DNA from: Schoenoplectus triqueter
Taxonomy: Eukaryota > Streptophyta > Magnoliopsida > Poales > Cyperaceae
Reading direction: 5' to 3'
DNA: 30,945 nucleotides
NCBI GenBank assembly: GCA_964058805.1
Contig: CAXKVV010000487.1
Coordinates: forward strand, 1 to 30,945
Made by a program: the position numbers and the translations under genes. Every line of letters starts with the position of its first letter. The first letter of the stretch is position 1. Below the pieces are notes generated by a model. It ran no database searches, was not told the origin of the DNA, and saw only the letters and a list, made by a program, of their open reading frames with translations. Below are positions 1-10,193 of this stretch, piece after piece.

Positions 1-570
1 AAAATCAAACTAAACATAGCAAATCTAACTAAATACGGAGGAGGAAAAAAGAATTCAGGGGGAAAAATAATTCAGGGTTTCACAATAAGTGATCTATCTG
101 TTTATACGAAACCCATCAATCAATCAACTAACTGTATTTTTGTTGCTATATGGGTTCTTGCCTGGTAGTCAGTTCATCTAGTGGTGCATGGTCATCAATG
201 CGTATAATACATTACTAGGATCCTTTTTAAGGAGAAAATTTAAATGGGGTTCGTAATTCCTCATAAAGAAAATAAACATATTATCTAATAGAATTAAATA
301 TACTATTAATAATTCAGTGCACAAGTTAACCATGCTTTTGATTAACAATCTAAAATACAATTTTTATGGAAGAGGGATTCATAAAAATATATAAGTTCAT
401 GTTATTCAAATTAAAATAATAATAAACGCATCAAAATTTCCAGCTTGATTTATTTGATACCTTCATTTCTCATGCTTTTTCATCTTTAGTAAATATATTT
501 AATTTAAGTATTGATTTTTGGGATTGGGGATCCTGGATATAAAAATCATGAACTATGCCCTAATTTCATA
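1..570. other. AT-rich intergenic DNA, no gene seen
   Basis: This stretch is AT-rich and no open frame in it resembles a protein domain. I see no inverted repeat, RNA gene or convincing splice structure. It is the left flank of the MITE candidate that begins at about 571. Confidence 0.6.
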
Positions 571-1434
571 GGGTCCGTTTGGCAAATCAAAGAATAATTT
601 TAGAAGAGTGATAGAAGAGTGATAGAAGAGTGGTATTCTTGATTATTCGGAAGAGTAAAAATATTATTTGGCAGTTGTTAATCAGAATAGTTAAAATATG
701 AATAATTATGATACTAATAATGATGATGATAATAAAAATAATAGTAAAATAATAATCATAATAGTAATAATAATATTCATAGTTTTAATCATAGTAATAT
801 AATAAAAATATAAATATAATCATAATATAATAATAAAAAAAATATAATTATAATCATAATCATAATAATATAATAATAAATAATCATAATTTTAATAATA
901 TAATATTATAATAATATAATAAAAATAATTAAATAATAATCATAATCATAATAATGATAATAATAATTATAGTCATAATCTTAATAATATAATAATATAA
1001 TCATAATATAACCATAATTATCATCATAATATAATAATATAATACAACATAATAAAATAATAAGTAATAATAATCATAGTCATAATCATCATAATATAAT
1101 AATAATATAATCATAATAAAAATATAATAATATAATAATAATAAATAATCATAATTATAACATAATATAATAATATAATACTAAAATTATATTTATTATA
1201 ATATAATAATAATAAATAATATAATATTACTAATAGTGATGATAATATAATACAATATAATCAAACAATAATCGCTATTCTGACAAGAGCTAATTCGATA
1301 TTCCACCTATAAGTTGGTATACCGGATTAGCACTCTTCCGCACATTTCTATTTAGTCTAAAATTCGTTTGACAAATTAATTCCTCGGAATAGCAATTTTT
1401 ACTTTTTGCTATTTCATAGAGTGCCAAACAAACC
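571..1434. mobile_element. Probable MITE with GTTTGGCA-type ends
   Basis: The left edge reads GGGTCCGTTTGGCA and the right edge, read inward, reads GGTTTGTTTGGCA, giving a short imperfect terminal inverted repeat of a kind common in plant DNA-transposon MITEs. Just inside the left end (602-634) a 12-bp unit containing GATAGAAGAGTG is repeated almost three times. Inward of the right end lie GAATAGC/GCTATTC-type motifs that partly mirror the left side. No clear target-site duplication was found, so the edges and superfamily (hAT-like or other) are uncertain. There is no transposase. Confidence 0.45.
690..1265. repeat. Low-complexity ATA/ATAAT/ATCATAAT tract
   Basis: About 575 bp made almost wholly of interspersed ATA, ATAAT and AATCATAAT units on the plus strand, with almost no GC. 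It fills the interior of the MITE candidate and probably grew by replication slippage. It has no coding capacity. Confidence 0.85.
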
Positions 1435-1593
1435 ATAGTGAATGTGGTTGTGGATGATAAAAAATAGTTAGTGGAAAGAAGCAATGCTGACAACGAATAA
1501 ATCATATCGTCCATGAAAGATAACAATGCTTCAAAGTTTTGAAAAAATGTGGCAACAATAAAGACGCATTCAATTGTTCAATTTCTTTTTCAA

Positions 1594-2883
1594 GTAGCTA
1601 ATGAAAAAAGCATATTGTTTTGGCAAGATAATTGAGATGGGGGTTCATTGCAAAAGATATATTCGACATTGTTTATGGATGCAATAAGAACTGATTGCAC
1701 AATACATGAAATTAATGAGGAATGCACATGGATGATTCCGTTAGGCGAGTTCACATCCCAGGAACAACAAGAGAAAGAAGAACAATTGAGAGGAGAGTTA
1801 TAAATGATAATCTTGCAAAGCTCAGTGAAAGATCAAATATGTTGGGACAGAAGTCTACATGAATTTTCCGTAAAATCAATATATCAGTTTTTGCAAGGTG
1901 CATCATACCATAAGACTCAATTGGCAAACATTTGGAAATTGCAAATTTCACCAAGAATTATAGTGTTTATGTGGTTGGTGCTAAGAAATTTCATTATAAC
2001 AATAGATAATCTAAAAAAGAGGGAATGACAAATGGCAAATAGCAAATGTTTCTTACATGTGCTTTCAGAAAGAAGAAAGTGTAAATCATTTATTCGTTGG
2101 GTGTCAAACAGTAAAAGAAATTAGATGGTATATTCATGATGACAAATGAGAAGACAACGATCATCAGTTTTTTTATTATAATTATTCAGATAATCCTAAT
2201 TTTAATAATAAGAGTTATAAAATTTAAATTTTAAAAATACGAATGGTAGCGCACCACTGCTAGTGGCGCATTGCAAAAACGCCACTGTTTTTCTAAAAAA
2301 ACTGAAAGACGCCAGTGTGAGTGACGTTTTCCCACTAGCGTCAACACCGGTATGCAACTCTAACTTAAAAAAAAAAAAACTAAAAGATGCCAACGCGCCT
2401 CTGACAGTGGCGCGCTGTCATTCATATTCCCAAAATTTTATTTTTATCACTCTTATTATTAAAATTATGATTATTGAAATAATTATTATAAAAAAACTGC
2501 AACAATCATCCGCAAAATATAAAAGGGTGAGTTTCAGATGGAAACAGATTGCAACGAGCACTTGTGATGGAGGAAGTTAGAAGCAATTACATGTTTTATC
2601 ATTTGGAGAGAACGATGCAAAAGAATTTCTAAAGATGAAAATAAGAGCAGTATCATGTTAATAAGAGAAATCTTATAAGAGGAATATAAACAGTGGCAAA
2701 CAAAATTTGAATGGAAATAACTGGTATAGGATAGAAGTTAGAGTTTTATTGTTTCTGTTCGCTTTTCTGTTTTACATCGCTTTTGTTTAGCTGGAAACTA
2801 TGTAACGTGATTATCACACACTTGTGATCAATATCAATGAAATTTGGAGGGCCTGACCTCCATCTTTTTGTTCAAAAAAAAAA
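1594..2883 (+). pseudogene. LINE (non-LTR retrotransposon) ORF2 3' fragment
   Basis: This is the C-terminal end of a plant L1-type ORF2. From 1594 one frame reads through a segment with ILFWQDN followed by GGSLQKIYSTLF, typical of the region between reverse transcriptase and the C-terminal zinc-binding (zf-RVT) domain. It is interrupted by TAA at 1801 and continues in the same frame to 2028 with the zf-RVT start (SVKSIYQFLQ, then IWKLQISPRIIVFMWLVL). After a frame change around 2029-2060 the zinc-binding tail follows: MCFQKEESVNHLFVGC, with Cys, His and Cys in the family order. The last part (RKLEAITCFIIWRERCKRI, about 2573-2630) is separated from it by the fold-back MITE at 2165-2499. The element ends in a short A-run at 2874-2883, the expected LINE tail. 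It is 5'-truncated, multiply broken and not functional. Confidence 0.85.
2165..2499. mobile_element. 335-bp fold-back MITE inserted in the LINE
   Basis: The element begins CAGTTTTTTTATTATAATTA and its end, read inward, begins CAGTTTTTTTATAATAATTA. The outer ~50 bases of each arm match with few mismatches, and the match resumes further in: AATGGTAGCGCACCACTG on the left against AATGACAGCGCGCCACTG on the right, giving arms of roughly 110 bp. Flanks are CAACGATCAT (2155-2164) and CAACAATCAT (2500-2509), a 10-bp target-site duplication with one mismatch. The 9-10 bp duplication and long arms suggest a Mutator-like MITE. It contains GCGCCACT-type subterminal repeats and no transposase. LINE coding sequence resumes directly after it. 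Confidence 0.88.
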
Positions 2884-2958
2884 CTTTCGACTTTGGAATA
2901 TTAATTCACTGTTACTGTAGCAATGAAGATCGACAGTTCACATTTCATATTTTAAAAT

Positions 2959-3500
2959 AGAGGTGAATTTAAATGCCTTAATTTTTGTATCTCAATCGTG
3001 TCTTCATTTTTTAAATTGTTATATTGGATTTTCTCACTGCACGCATTTTATTGACCAAAATGACACGAATCGAGCTTTAGTGAGTTCTAATATGCAACAT
3101 CATGAAGTTCTGCTATTGTAAGAATTGGACTAGAAGGTCAAATCTAACAATTCAAAAATTAAAATTAAAATATATAATAAAACCGTTAGATTTGATCTAG
3201 GTCATTTTATTTATGTATAAATTAAAAATTATGATGTTTGAATATTATTTTATGTGACATCAACAACTTGTAGAAATACACTAATATGATTAATTTCTGA
3301 TGTTGATTTTATAACTTGTTAATTTATATACATAAAAGTGAAAAAATGAATATTTTTATGCTAAGTAAAAATATTATATATATTAAATGTAATAATAGTA
3401 TTTTTGATATTTTAGTTTTAAATTTTGAGTTACTAAAAATTTAAAAAGTGAAGGCACGATTGAGACACAAAAATTTGAGGCATTTTGAATCTTCCTCTTT
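2959..3500. mobile_element. Inverted-repeat element with ~60-bp arms
   Basis: The left arm (about 2960-3018) contains TTTTTGTATCTCAATCGTG and the right arm (about 3440-3498), read on the other strand, contains TTTTTGTGTCTCAATCGTG. Both continue into CTTCA-TTTTTAAAT. The arms begin AGAGGTGAATTT and AGAGGAAGATTC. The interior is AT-rich and non-coding, with a smaller internal dyad around 3138-3205 (GGTCAAATCTAAC against GTTAGATTTGATC). No clean target-site duplication was found, so the family is unassigned. Confidence 0.7.
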
Positions 3501-3945
3501 AAACTATTATTGCAAAATAGATATTTTGGCAACTTACATATATTGGTGAAAATAATACTTCAGTAAATTATAACAAAACAAAGTTTTGAATCTAATATAA
3601 CTTCCAAAATTTTAACGGGAAGAAGAAAATAAGATTTTAGCTGATCCTTGGTCAATATTCATATCTGATAAAAGTACTGATTTTTTTAGAGAAACTTTGT
3701 TTTCTCCCCTCATGTTGCACCATGATCTATATCGTCTATTTTAAGTATCTGTTTATAATTTTTCATTCTGATTTTGGACCTACATTATTCTAAGTAATAT
3801 TTTGAGATAGTCTGATAATTGGATGCTGTAATTTTTTAATACCTAAAGTAATTTGTTCTATAAATCTCGCTTAACTTAGACCAAAGAAAGATGCAATATT
3901 TTCCATATTCAACATCTGACTGGATTCACTTTCATAATGGAACAT
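3501..3945. other. AT-rich intergenic DNA between two MITEs
   Basis: Nothing gene-like or repeat-like was recognised here. It separates two independent inverted-repeat elements. Confidence 0.5.
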
Positions 3946-4307
3946 TAAGGCGTGTTTGATTCTCAAAAATAGAAAGTTAATTCAAAAATAGTGAGCTAAT
4001 CTAATTTGGATGTAAAAAATTTTAAACACAAAATAAAGAATTGAGAATAGCTCAAGTTAGTGCTGTTTTGCTAAATCAACCGTTTGATTAGCACTTCCGT
4101 GAGTAGGGGTGTCAATAGGTACAATACGTGTCAGGTGGAGATATTTTCATTATCATATCCATTTTAAATTACTTTCACCCAAACACTAACCTTATCATTA
4201 AAATTAAGCTTACCCATACCCTACCGGCCTACCCTTACCCGTTAAAATAAACGGCTAACGAAACGGTAATGGATGCTAACGAATAATATTAATGTATTAC
4301 TTAGTTT

Positions 4308-4312
<5 letters not shown>

Positions 4313-4344
<32 letters not shown>
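4313..4344. repeat. (TA)n dinucleotide tract
   Basis: An uninterrupted TA repeat of about 16 units inside the hAT-like element. Confidence 0.95.
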
Positions 4345-4345
<1 letters not shown>

Positions 4346-4623
4346 CTCATTCAGTTCATACAAATACATCTCTATTTTACTAGTATAAAATAAAAAATAT
4401 AACTATGCAATCAATTCTAACTTGAGTTATTTTAAAATAAATAAATTAAAAAATAATATCTTGTCTAAAATAAAATCTAATATTGTCGCATTCAATTATT
4501 TTATAAAGTACTCTACTAAATATTATTCAAACATTATAATTTATAAGATGGTAAAACTTGAAAAGGATAATAATTATAATTCATAGTAATTAACTCATAA
4601 AAATTGGGGCAACTAACATACAG

Positions 4624-4791
4624 ATTTTTTTATTTTGATAAATAAAATAAATAAATAAGGAATTGATAAGAATACCCCGAAGTTGTGCGTTAGTGGTCTA
4701 AACCGAGTTTGAAATTACTAGCTATTAGCACACAACTTTAGGACGTTCTTACCAATTCCCTATTTTTTTTATTTTATTTATCAAAAAAATA
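4624..4791. mobile_element. Fold-back element nested in the hAT-like MITE
   Basis: The left arm has TTTTGATAAATAAAATAAA followed by GGAATTGATAAGAA and AAGTTGTGCG. The right arm read on the other strand has TTTTGATAAATAAAATAAA followed by GGAATTGGTAAGAA and AAGTTGTGTG. The arms are about 65-70 bp around a short spacer, so the transcript would form one long hairpin. The exact duplication is unclear. It is a third nesting level: fold-back within hAT within Tourist. Confidence 0.7.
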
Positions 4792-5582
4792 TTACATGAG
4801 ATAATTATATTGAAAATAGTATAAGTTATTTTCTTAATAATTTACCCTATAGGATAAAATGGTACGAAATGACCTTTATCCATACCCTTACCCATTTACT
4901 TAACGAAATAAAAATTTTATCGTTACCCATATCAAATAAGTTAATGAAAATAAATTTATCCATACCCATCTTATTGAATACGGTACGAATCGGGTAAATA
5001 GATAAAAGAGTATCATTGACACCCCTATCCGTGAGAATAGCGAAAATAATTCCACCTTATTTTTTTATTTCTTTAATAATATTATAACAAAGTAATAATT
5101 AAAAAAATTAAAATAATAATTAAATAACAGTACAAAATAAGAATTAATATTGAATAAAATGATAATAAAATAACAAAAATAATGAACAAAATAGTATTCA
5201 TTAGTATTAAACATAATAATAATGAATAATAGTACAAAGTAATATTAAATAAAATAATTAATAATCATTAGTATTTACTAAAATATTAATTAACAATAAA
5301 TAATAATACAGACAAATAATTTTTAATATAAAATAAAATAATAATTATATAAATAAATAAAACAATAATTGTTAATATCAGATATAAAAATAATTCATTA
5401 ATTTATTTATTTTTCTCATCGCTATTTTTAAATTAGTATCTAAATAACATTTAACTAACCCAAAAGTAAAAATTAGGTCTAATCTCATATTTTTAAGATA
5501 TCATTAATCTCACACTATTTTTAACTATTAACTCAAAAAAATTATTTTTACATTAATGTTTCCACCATCCAAACACACCTAA

Positions 5583-6040
5583 GGGTCTATTCGGCTAGAC
5601 AAAGGAAAAGAAAATAGATGAAAGAAATGAATTACTTTTACTGTTGCGTGTGAGAAAAATAATTAGCTTAAAGACAAGTTTTTTTTGAGTGAATAGTGAA
5701 TGTTCGAACGAGGAAGGTTCAATGCCATAAGTTTTGTGTGCTATAAGATGCCACCAACTCACTTTTTAATTCATATTTTAAAATTTAAAACTCAAATTTC
5801 AAATTCAAATCGTTGATCCTAATAATTTTTATGATAGATGTATGCTTCTCAGATTTTATGATTTTTGGACATCATTTGATATTAAATCAAATGAGAACAA
5901 AAAGAATATATTAAAATTAATCAATCATAATTAATTAGATTCATTTAAATGAGAACAAAATGAATGCATTAAACTTAAGGTATTTCATATTTTCCTTGAC
6001 ATTAAATATTGAAGAACGAAGACTCGTGAGTTCACATCCT
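5583..6040. other. AT-rich intergenic DNA with a short tandem duplication
   Basis: No gene is visible. A unit starting AAATGAGAACAAAA and ending in ATTAAA occurs twice about 59 bp apart (near 5888 and 5947), so there was a small local duplication. Confidence 0.5.
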
Positions 6041-6440
6041 CTATATATAGCAACAATTTATCGTATTTTTCTTGCTTCTTTTGATTGTTTTTTCCTATGA
6101 AACATGTCCTCTTTCATCCCAATCGAATTGCTTAATCATTCAAGAGGCATTTATTTATTTAATTAACTACTATCTCTGCAGATGGGACAATACTTATCCA
6201 AAAGAGTGTAACTAAATTTTTTTTATATGATATGTGTGCATCAAGAAGAAAATATATATGTAGAACAGCTAATATGATGGAGACTTGAGGCCACATAACC
6301 ACCTCATTAATCTCCATGCAACTAACCAACCGGCATAATTTGATTGCATTAATTTCCCAGCAAAACTTTGTATAACATTGCATTATAATATCTCTATAAT
6401 ATTTTTATAATATTTTTTCTTTAACAGTGGTATCAAAGTA
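6040..6440 (+). mobile_element. Possible copia-type LTR end and primer-binding site
   Basis: At 6421-6438 the sequence TTTAACA is followed after one base by TGGTATCAAAG. This closely resembles the junction of a plant Ty1/copia LTR (ending in CA) with the initiator-Met tRNA primer site TGGTATCAGAG, with one difference. A TATA box (TCTATATATAG, about 6040) lies ~390 bp upstream, as in an LTR. I see no gag or pol downstream and no second LTR, so this could be a decayed fragment or a chance match. Confidence 0.35.
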
Positions 6441-6900
6441 CCACTTTTTTTTTATTTGAGCACTTTATCTTTTCTTTTACAGGTGATTCATGTTAAGGTT
6501 CAGTCTCTATAGTTTAGATGCACGCCTCTTCGCTGATTATGCAATTGGTTGATTTTGGTTTATAATAAATTTTGTATGGATGTTGATTAAGGATGGTGCT
6601 TATTTACATAGTTGTGTTTTGGTGAGAATTAATGTTATGAAGTTTTAGGGTTTTTTTTTTTCATTTTTGTATTTTTTGATTCCGAAAAGAAATGGACTTC
6701 GGCTGGCGCTCCTTGTTTGTCATACAAAAAAATGAAAAAAGTACCATATGATATCATATGGCCCAACAACTTAGATCCGGTTTTTCTTCAGTCCCATTGC
6801 CGCTAAACTTGGGATACCTGTGACTGGGAATCACATCCTCTGGACCCTTGGGACCTGTCTGGTCCCAGTGAATCTAGACCAGGGGATCAGATCCAACGGT
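6441..6900. other. Non-coding stretch with imperfect dyads
   Basis: No coding sequence was recognised. Around 6790-6880 there are GGGACC/GGTCCC and ACTGGG/CCCAGT-type inverted motifs (for example TGGGACC near 6849 and GGTCCCAGTG near 6861), which may belong to the terminus of an unrecognised MITE. Confidence 0.35.
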
Positions 6901-6939
6901 CTCTATTATATCACCTCTAGTAAATAAAAAAAAACAAAA

Positions 6940-7230
6940 ATCACCTGCCCGCTCTCTCTTTACTTTGCCCGTGTCGGGTCCTCTTTTTCGCACACCATTC
7001 AATTGCTCTCTCTCTCTCTCCAGATACATACATTGTCGAAGAGAGAAGCTGGGGTTTGCTGAAAATCGAAGTCCAGCAGAAGTCGAGCTACGGTTTGCTC
7101 CGCCGCCATTCCATGTATCGACCAAATTTCAGTGTTCGTTTTATCTCTTGCTCGCGATTTCGATTCTAAAATTACACTTGAATTCTCACCGTTCTCAATC
7201 TTCTTGCTCCATTATCCGAGAAATAACTAT
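6940..7230 (+). other. GC-richer, CT-repeat leader-like segment
   Basis: This island is richer in GC than its surroundings and contains a (CT)n tract at about 7004-7021, a composition typical of plant 5' untranslated leaders. It lies 480 bp upstream of the GRF zinc-finger exon, whose ATG directly follows an intron-like TTTTAG. It may therefore be a non-coding first exon of that gene. Open frames exist on both strands but none resembles a known domain. Confidence 0.3.
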
Positions 7231-7709
7231 TCTTTTTTTTAACTAATTTGGTGGAATAAGTGCATACCATTGAAAATAAGCCCAAAATTTGAAAAGTATG
7301 TTGCAAAATTGACAAAGAGGATGGTGTAAGAAATCTGCAGATAACTAAACTAGAATCAACTCCAAGTGTATGCCATACTACATGCACCACTGGCAACTTG
7401 CACCCGACTAAGACCAGTTCAGGAAAATTCCCTGTCTGATGGAATTTATTTGTTATTTATTTTTTATATTTTCATTTGCTTTAGCTGACAGTTTTACTCA
7501 TTCATTAGTAGCAAAACACAATACTATAACTTAGTTTTGTCTGGAATTGAAAAGTGTGCATTACATTATTTTTCCTAATTTTTAATTGATGCCAAATGTA
7601 ATTAAAAAATATGCATTGTATTGTACCAGAATCATACTTATTTGATATTAATGTTGTAATTAGTGCCAAATATAATTGGTAGTTAATTGTCTAAATTCAT
7701 AGATTTTAG
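7231..7709. other. Intergenic or intronic AT-rich DNA
   Basis: No gene was recognised. If the upstream CT-rich segment is a leader exon, this would be the first intron of the GRF gene. Confidence 0.35.
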
Positions 7710-8060
7710 ATGGCTCCGCTGTGTAATTGTGGGCTTACTACTGTTATTAGAATTTCAAATAGTCAGAGTAATCCCGACCGAAGGTACTACGTTTGCAAGC
7801 ATTGGAAGGTACAACTAGTTCCAATGGTTGGGGGGTTTTGAATTTTATTTTTTAAAGTATTTTTTGATTATTAATTACTATAATTTTCTTCTCCTAGCAG
7901 CCAAAAAATTTAGATGGTTGTGGGTTTTTTTGAATGGATTGACCCACCGACAAAAATTGGTAGCAGTAGCCGGATGGAATCAGAAGGTAACAAACTTTTT
8001 GTTGTTATTATTATAATATTATTAATTATAATTCTCATTGTACTCATTGTAATCATCTAA
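7710..8060 (+). pseudogene. GRF-type zinc-finger protein, frameshifted
   Basis: Exon 1 (7710-7808, ATG at 7710) encodes about 33 residues with the first half of a GRF zinc finger: CNCG near residue 5, then NPDRRYYVC. It ends at AAG|GTACAA. Exon 2 begins after CTCCTAGCAG at 7901 and should give the second half, GCGFFEWIDPP. However, the T-run at 7925-7931 has seven Ts where six would keep the frame: the part before it reads KNLDGCGF and the part after reads EWIDPP in the next frame. GRF fingers bind single-stranded nucleic acid in other proteins; plants also have many short GRF proteins of unknown role. After the finger the shifted frame continues with about 22 hydrophobic residues to TAA at 8058, resembling the C-terminal membrane tail of some short plant GRF proteins. 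This could equally be intron, since GAAG|GTAACA at 7986 is a plausible donor. Domain identity is firm; gene integrity is doubtful. Confidence 0.75.
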
Positions 8061-8439
8061 TTAATAGTATTTTTTATATAAGGAGCATGTGACAGTTTTC
8101 TCAACTCTTGTTTCTATTATGTAACCATATCTACTCTTTCCATATTCTGTTCAGTGCACATAAAAAAAATCAAGTTGCTGCTACTCTTGGGTACCAAATT
8201 GCTGCCAAAAATAAAAATATATATATTTAGACATTTTGATAGATTCATAATTGCTTTTGTTGAAATGTTTAAATAATGTGCTTACTATATGTCTTCAAGG
8301 TTACCATAGCACCCAATTTTTTCTTTCTACCTTACGATAAATTAGTGCTCGACCTATAATTAATTCAAAAATATTAGCAAAGAGATTGTATGAAATAAAT
8401 TTAAGTGTTACTACAATAACTTGCCTTAATGAATCTTGA
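8061..8439. other. Intergenic AT-rich DNA
   Basis: No coding or structural signal was seen between the GRF remnant and the convergent FAR1-type remnant. Confidence 0.5.
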
Positions 8440-9790
8440 CTATTTGAGAGACCGTCTTTTCACTTTCTTAGTTCTTACCAACTTCTCAATCCATAGAGGA
8501 TTACGTTTTGAATGTCTATCTCCACCATTCTTCTTCTGTAGGTGAACTGAACCTTCAGAAGTTTGATTGACTTCACCACTTGGTCTTGGCAAGTTCTCAA
8601 ATTTTTCTTCATATTTCTCTCGAAGCGAACGTAATTCATTGCGCAAAAATTGGGTTCATTCTTCATTATGTGCCGCCTTAGCACATGTTGGTGTTATTTC
8701 ACGAATCAAATCTCCATTACGATTTTTAACATCCAACATAGCATCTTCAATTATCATTCTTCCCTCTTCATCCACAACGGTATCATATTTTGCTGCTTTA
8801 GTCCAACGATTGAGAATATACCTCGGTGGTATAACCTTAATGTCCTCTCGATCCAGCACTTTTAGCACATGCCAACACAAAATACCCTTTCTCTCAAACT
8901 TCTTACAAGAACATGAAACTGTTTGATCATCTCGATTCCAAACAACTTGTCTACTCTTTAGTTGAATTTCACTATCAATATCATACACACCAACCGTGTA
9001 TGTATTACCCTTTAGGCCTTCTATGTGAGCCGATCCGACTAGCTCGAACTCCGCTTGAAATAACTCGAACACTTTGGGCATATATAACTTTCCGGCTTCA
9101 CGAAGAATAAGGAAACTCAACTTGATCCTTGGTAACTTGCTTCTCATTTCATAATCGAACTTGATCTCTTTCTCACGATTTCTATCAAGAACCCTATCAA
9201 AGTGCTCCAAAAATCAATATATATCCAACTTACAATTTAAGTAGTTCTTCAAAGTAGAATTAATGCTCTCACTAGCTTGTGTGCTACGGATTCCTAAAGT
9301 GTGAGCATCCTTCATAAAATAATATGCCCACTTTTTCCACTAACATATATAAATTTGAGCCAAGACTTATCATTTAACTTTTCTATAAAAGTATTAAAGG
9401 CATCCACAAACTCGTCCTCTTCCTCATACCTGAACATACAAGTCAAAAAAAATAATGACATTCATAACTGTTTAGTACAAGAAATATATCATTTTCGTTA
9501 AATGGATAGAAACTTCAAAGTAAAAAAGTACCTAAACATACAATCTGAAAATTCTCCCGTTATATTCATCCTATCCTTATTGTAGCGCGACAAATGTTTT
9601 AGACAATTCTGACTAATATGCCACACACATAAATCATGCATTGTATCTAGCATTATTTTCTCTAAAGCAGCTGTCATTGCAATATCTTGATCGGTAAATA
9701 TGATAATGGGTTTTTTGCCACTATACGCCTCGAGAAATTTTGTAAACACCAAGTGGTCGACGTTTATGCAAAAGGACTGAGCCGAGAATG
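8440..9790 (-). pseudogene. FAR1-RELATED SEQUENCE (MULE-derived) pseudogene
   Basis: FAR1/FHY3-type proteins are plant transcription factors domesticated from Mutator-like transposases. Reading leftward from 9790: the transposase segment KFLEAYSGKKP then FTDQDIAMTAALEKIM and CVWHISQN, with the second catalytic-type Asp and the CxxH pair (about 9530-9735). After an intron-like gap, EEEDEFVDAFNTFIEKL follows (about 9350-9430), then the conserved RSTQASESINSTLKNYL block (about 9240-9300) in another frame. Next is an in-frame TGA where the family has Trp (IY*FLEHF, about 9213). The SWIM finger CSCKKFERKGILCWHVLK lies around 8855-8910. A TGA near 8656 precedes a coiled-coil tail NELRSLREKYEEKFENL and a basic end. 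The N-terminal FAR1 DNA-binding domain is absent, and about 20 residues before KFLEAY seem deleted. One frameshift and two stops make it a pseudogene. It is convergent with the GRF remnant and divergent from the acidic-protein gene. Confidence 0.9.
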
Positions 9791-10193
9791 TTCAATGACA
9801 AGTAAAAATGTGTGACTGCACGTTCATATTCTCTACTAGGTCCAATCCAATATGCATGAATGTAGGAATTAATTTGCTTATGCAGTATAAATATAACTAA
9901 TGAAGGTTAAACTTCATCATCATTGATCGTAGGGTCCCCCATGCAGTAGGCATTTAAATTAGCTTTTTCTTAATTGCATGTTTTCAAGTAAAAGTAACCT
10001 CTTCATGAGTTTAGCACATATATCAACATAATCATCGTGATTTTAACCTTCTCCTGTACCCCGTACTTCCCAGCCTTTTATACAAGCAAAGATCAGTTCT
10101 AGTTAAATTTATTGATGTGTAAAACTTAAATTTAATTAAGTCGATCTATTCCTAAAGGGGACAGAGCACTAGACTGTTTGGAGGTGAACAGAG
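9791..10193. other. Probable promoter region of the acidic-protein gene
   Basis: No coding sequence is seen on either strand. The stretch separates the FAR1-type pseudogene from the acidic-protein gene and would hold that gene's promoter and 5' leader. No confident TATA box was assigned. Confidence 0.35.

Larger units (their letters stand above)
4104..5027. mobile_element. 924-bp non-autonomous hAT-like element
   Basis: The ends are perfect 13-bp inverted repeats: TAGGGGTGTCAAT at the left and ATTGACACCCCTA at the right. The flanks are a perfect 8-bp duplication TCCGTGAG (4096-4103 and 5028-5035), diagnostic of hAT insertion. TACCCATACCC and GGTACGAA-type subterminal repeats lie inside both ends. 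It holds a (TA)n tract and a fold-back and has no transposase. It sits inside the Tourist-like element and is therefore younger than it. Confidence 0.9.
3949..5579. mobile_element. Tourist-like (PIF/Harbinger) MITE, interrupted
   Basis: The left end is GGCGTGTTTGATTC and the right end read inward is GGTGTGTTTGGATGG. The element is flanked by TAA on both sides (3946-3948 and 5580-5582), the 3-bp duplication expected of PIF/Harbinger elements. Subterminal sequence on both sides has AGTTAAT and AATAGTG-type motifs. Its 1,631 bp include the 924-bp hAT-like element at 4104-5027 plus that element's 8-bp duplication, so the original insertion was about 700 bp. It is non-autonomous, with no transposase frame. 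Confidence 0.7.

Noticed and set aside
690..1265. AT-rich tract considered as a replication origin or matrix-attachment region
   Set aside because: Base composition alone does not support this; simple-sequence expansion inside a MITE is enough.
2263..2580. 105-residue plus-strand frame
   Set aside because: It runs across the fold-back MITE and its boundary with the LINE, so it is not a gene.
8567..8926. Plus-strand frame of 119 residues
   Set aside because: It is antisense to the well-supported FAR1-type SWIM domain.
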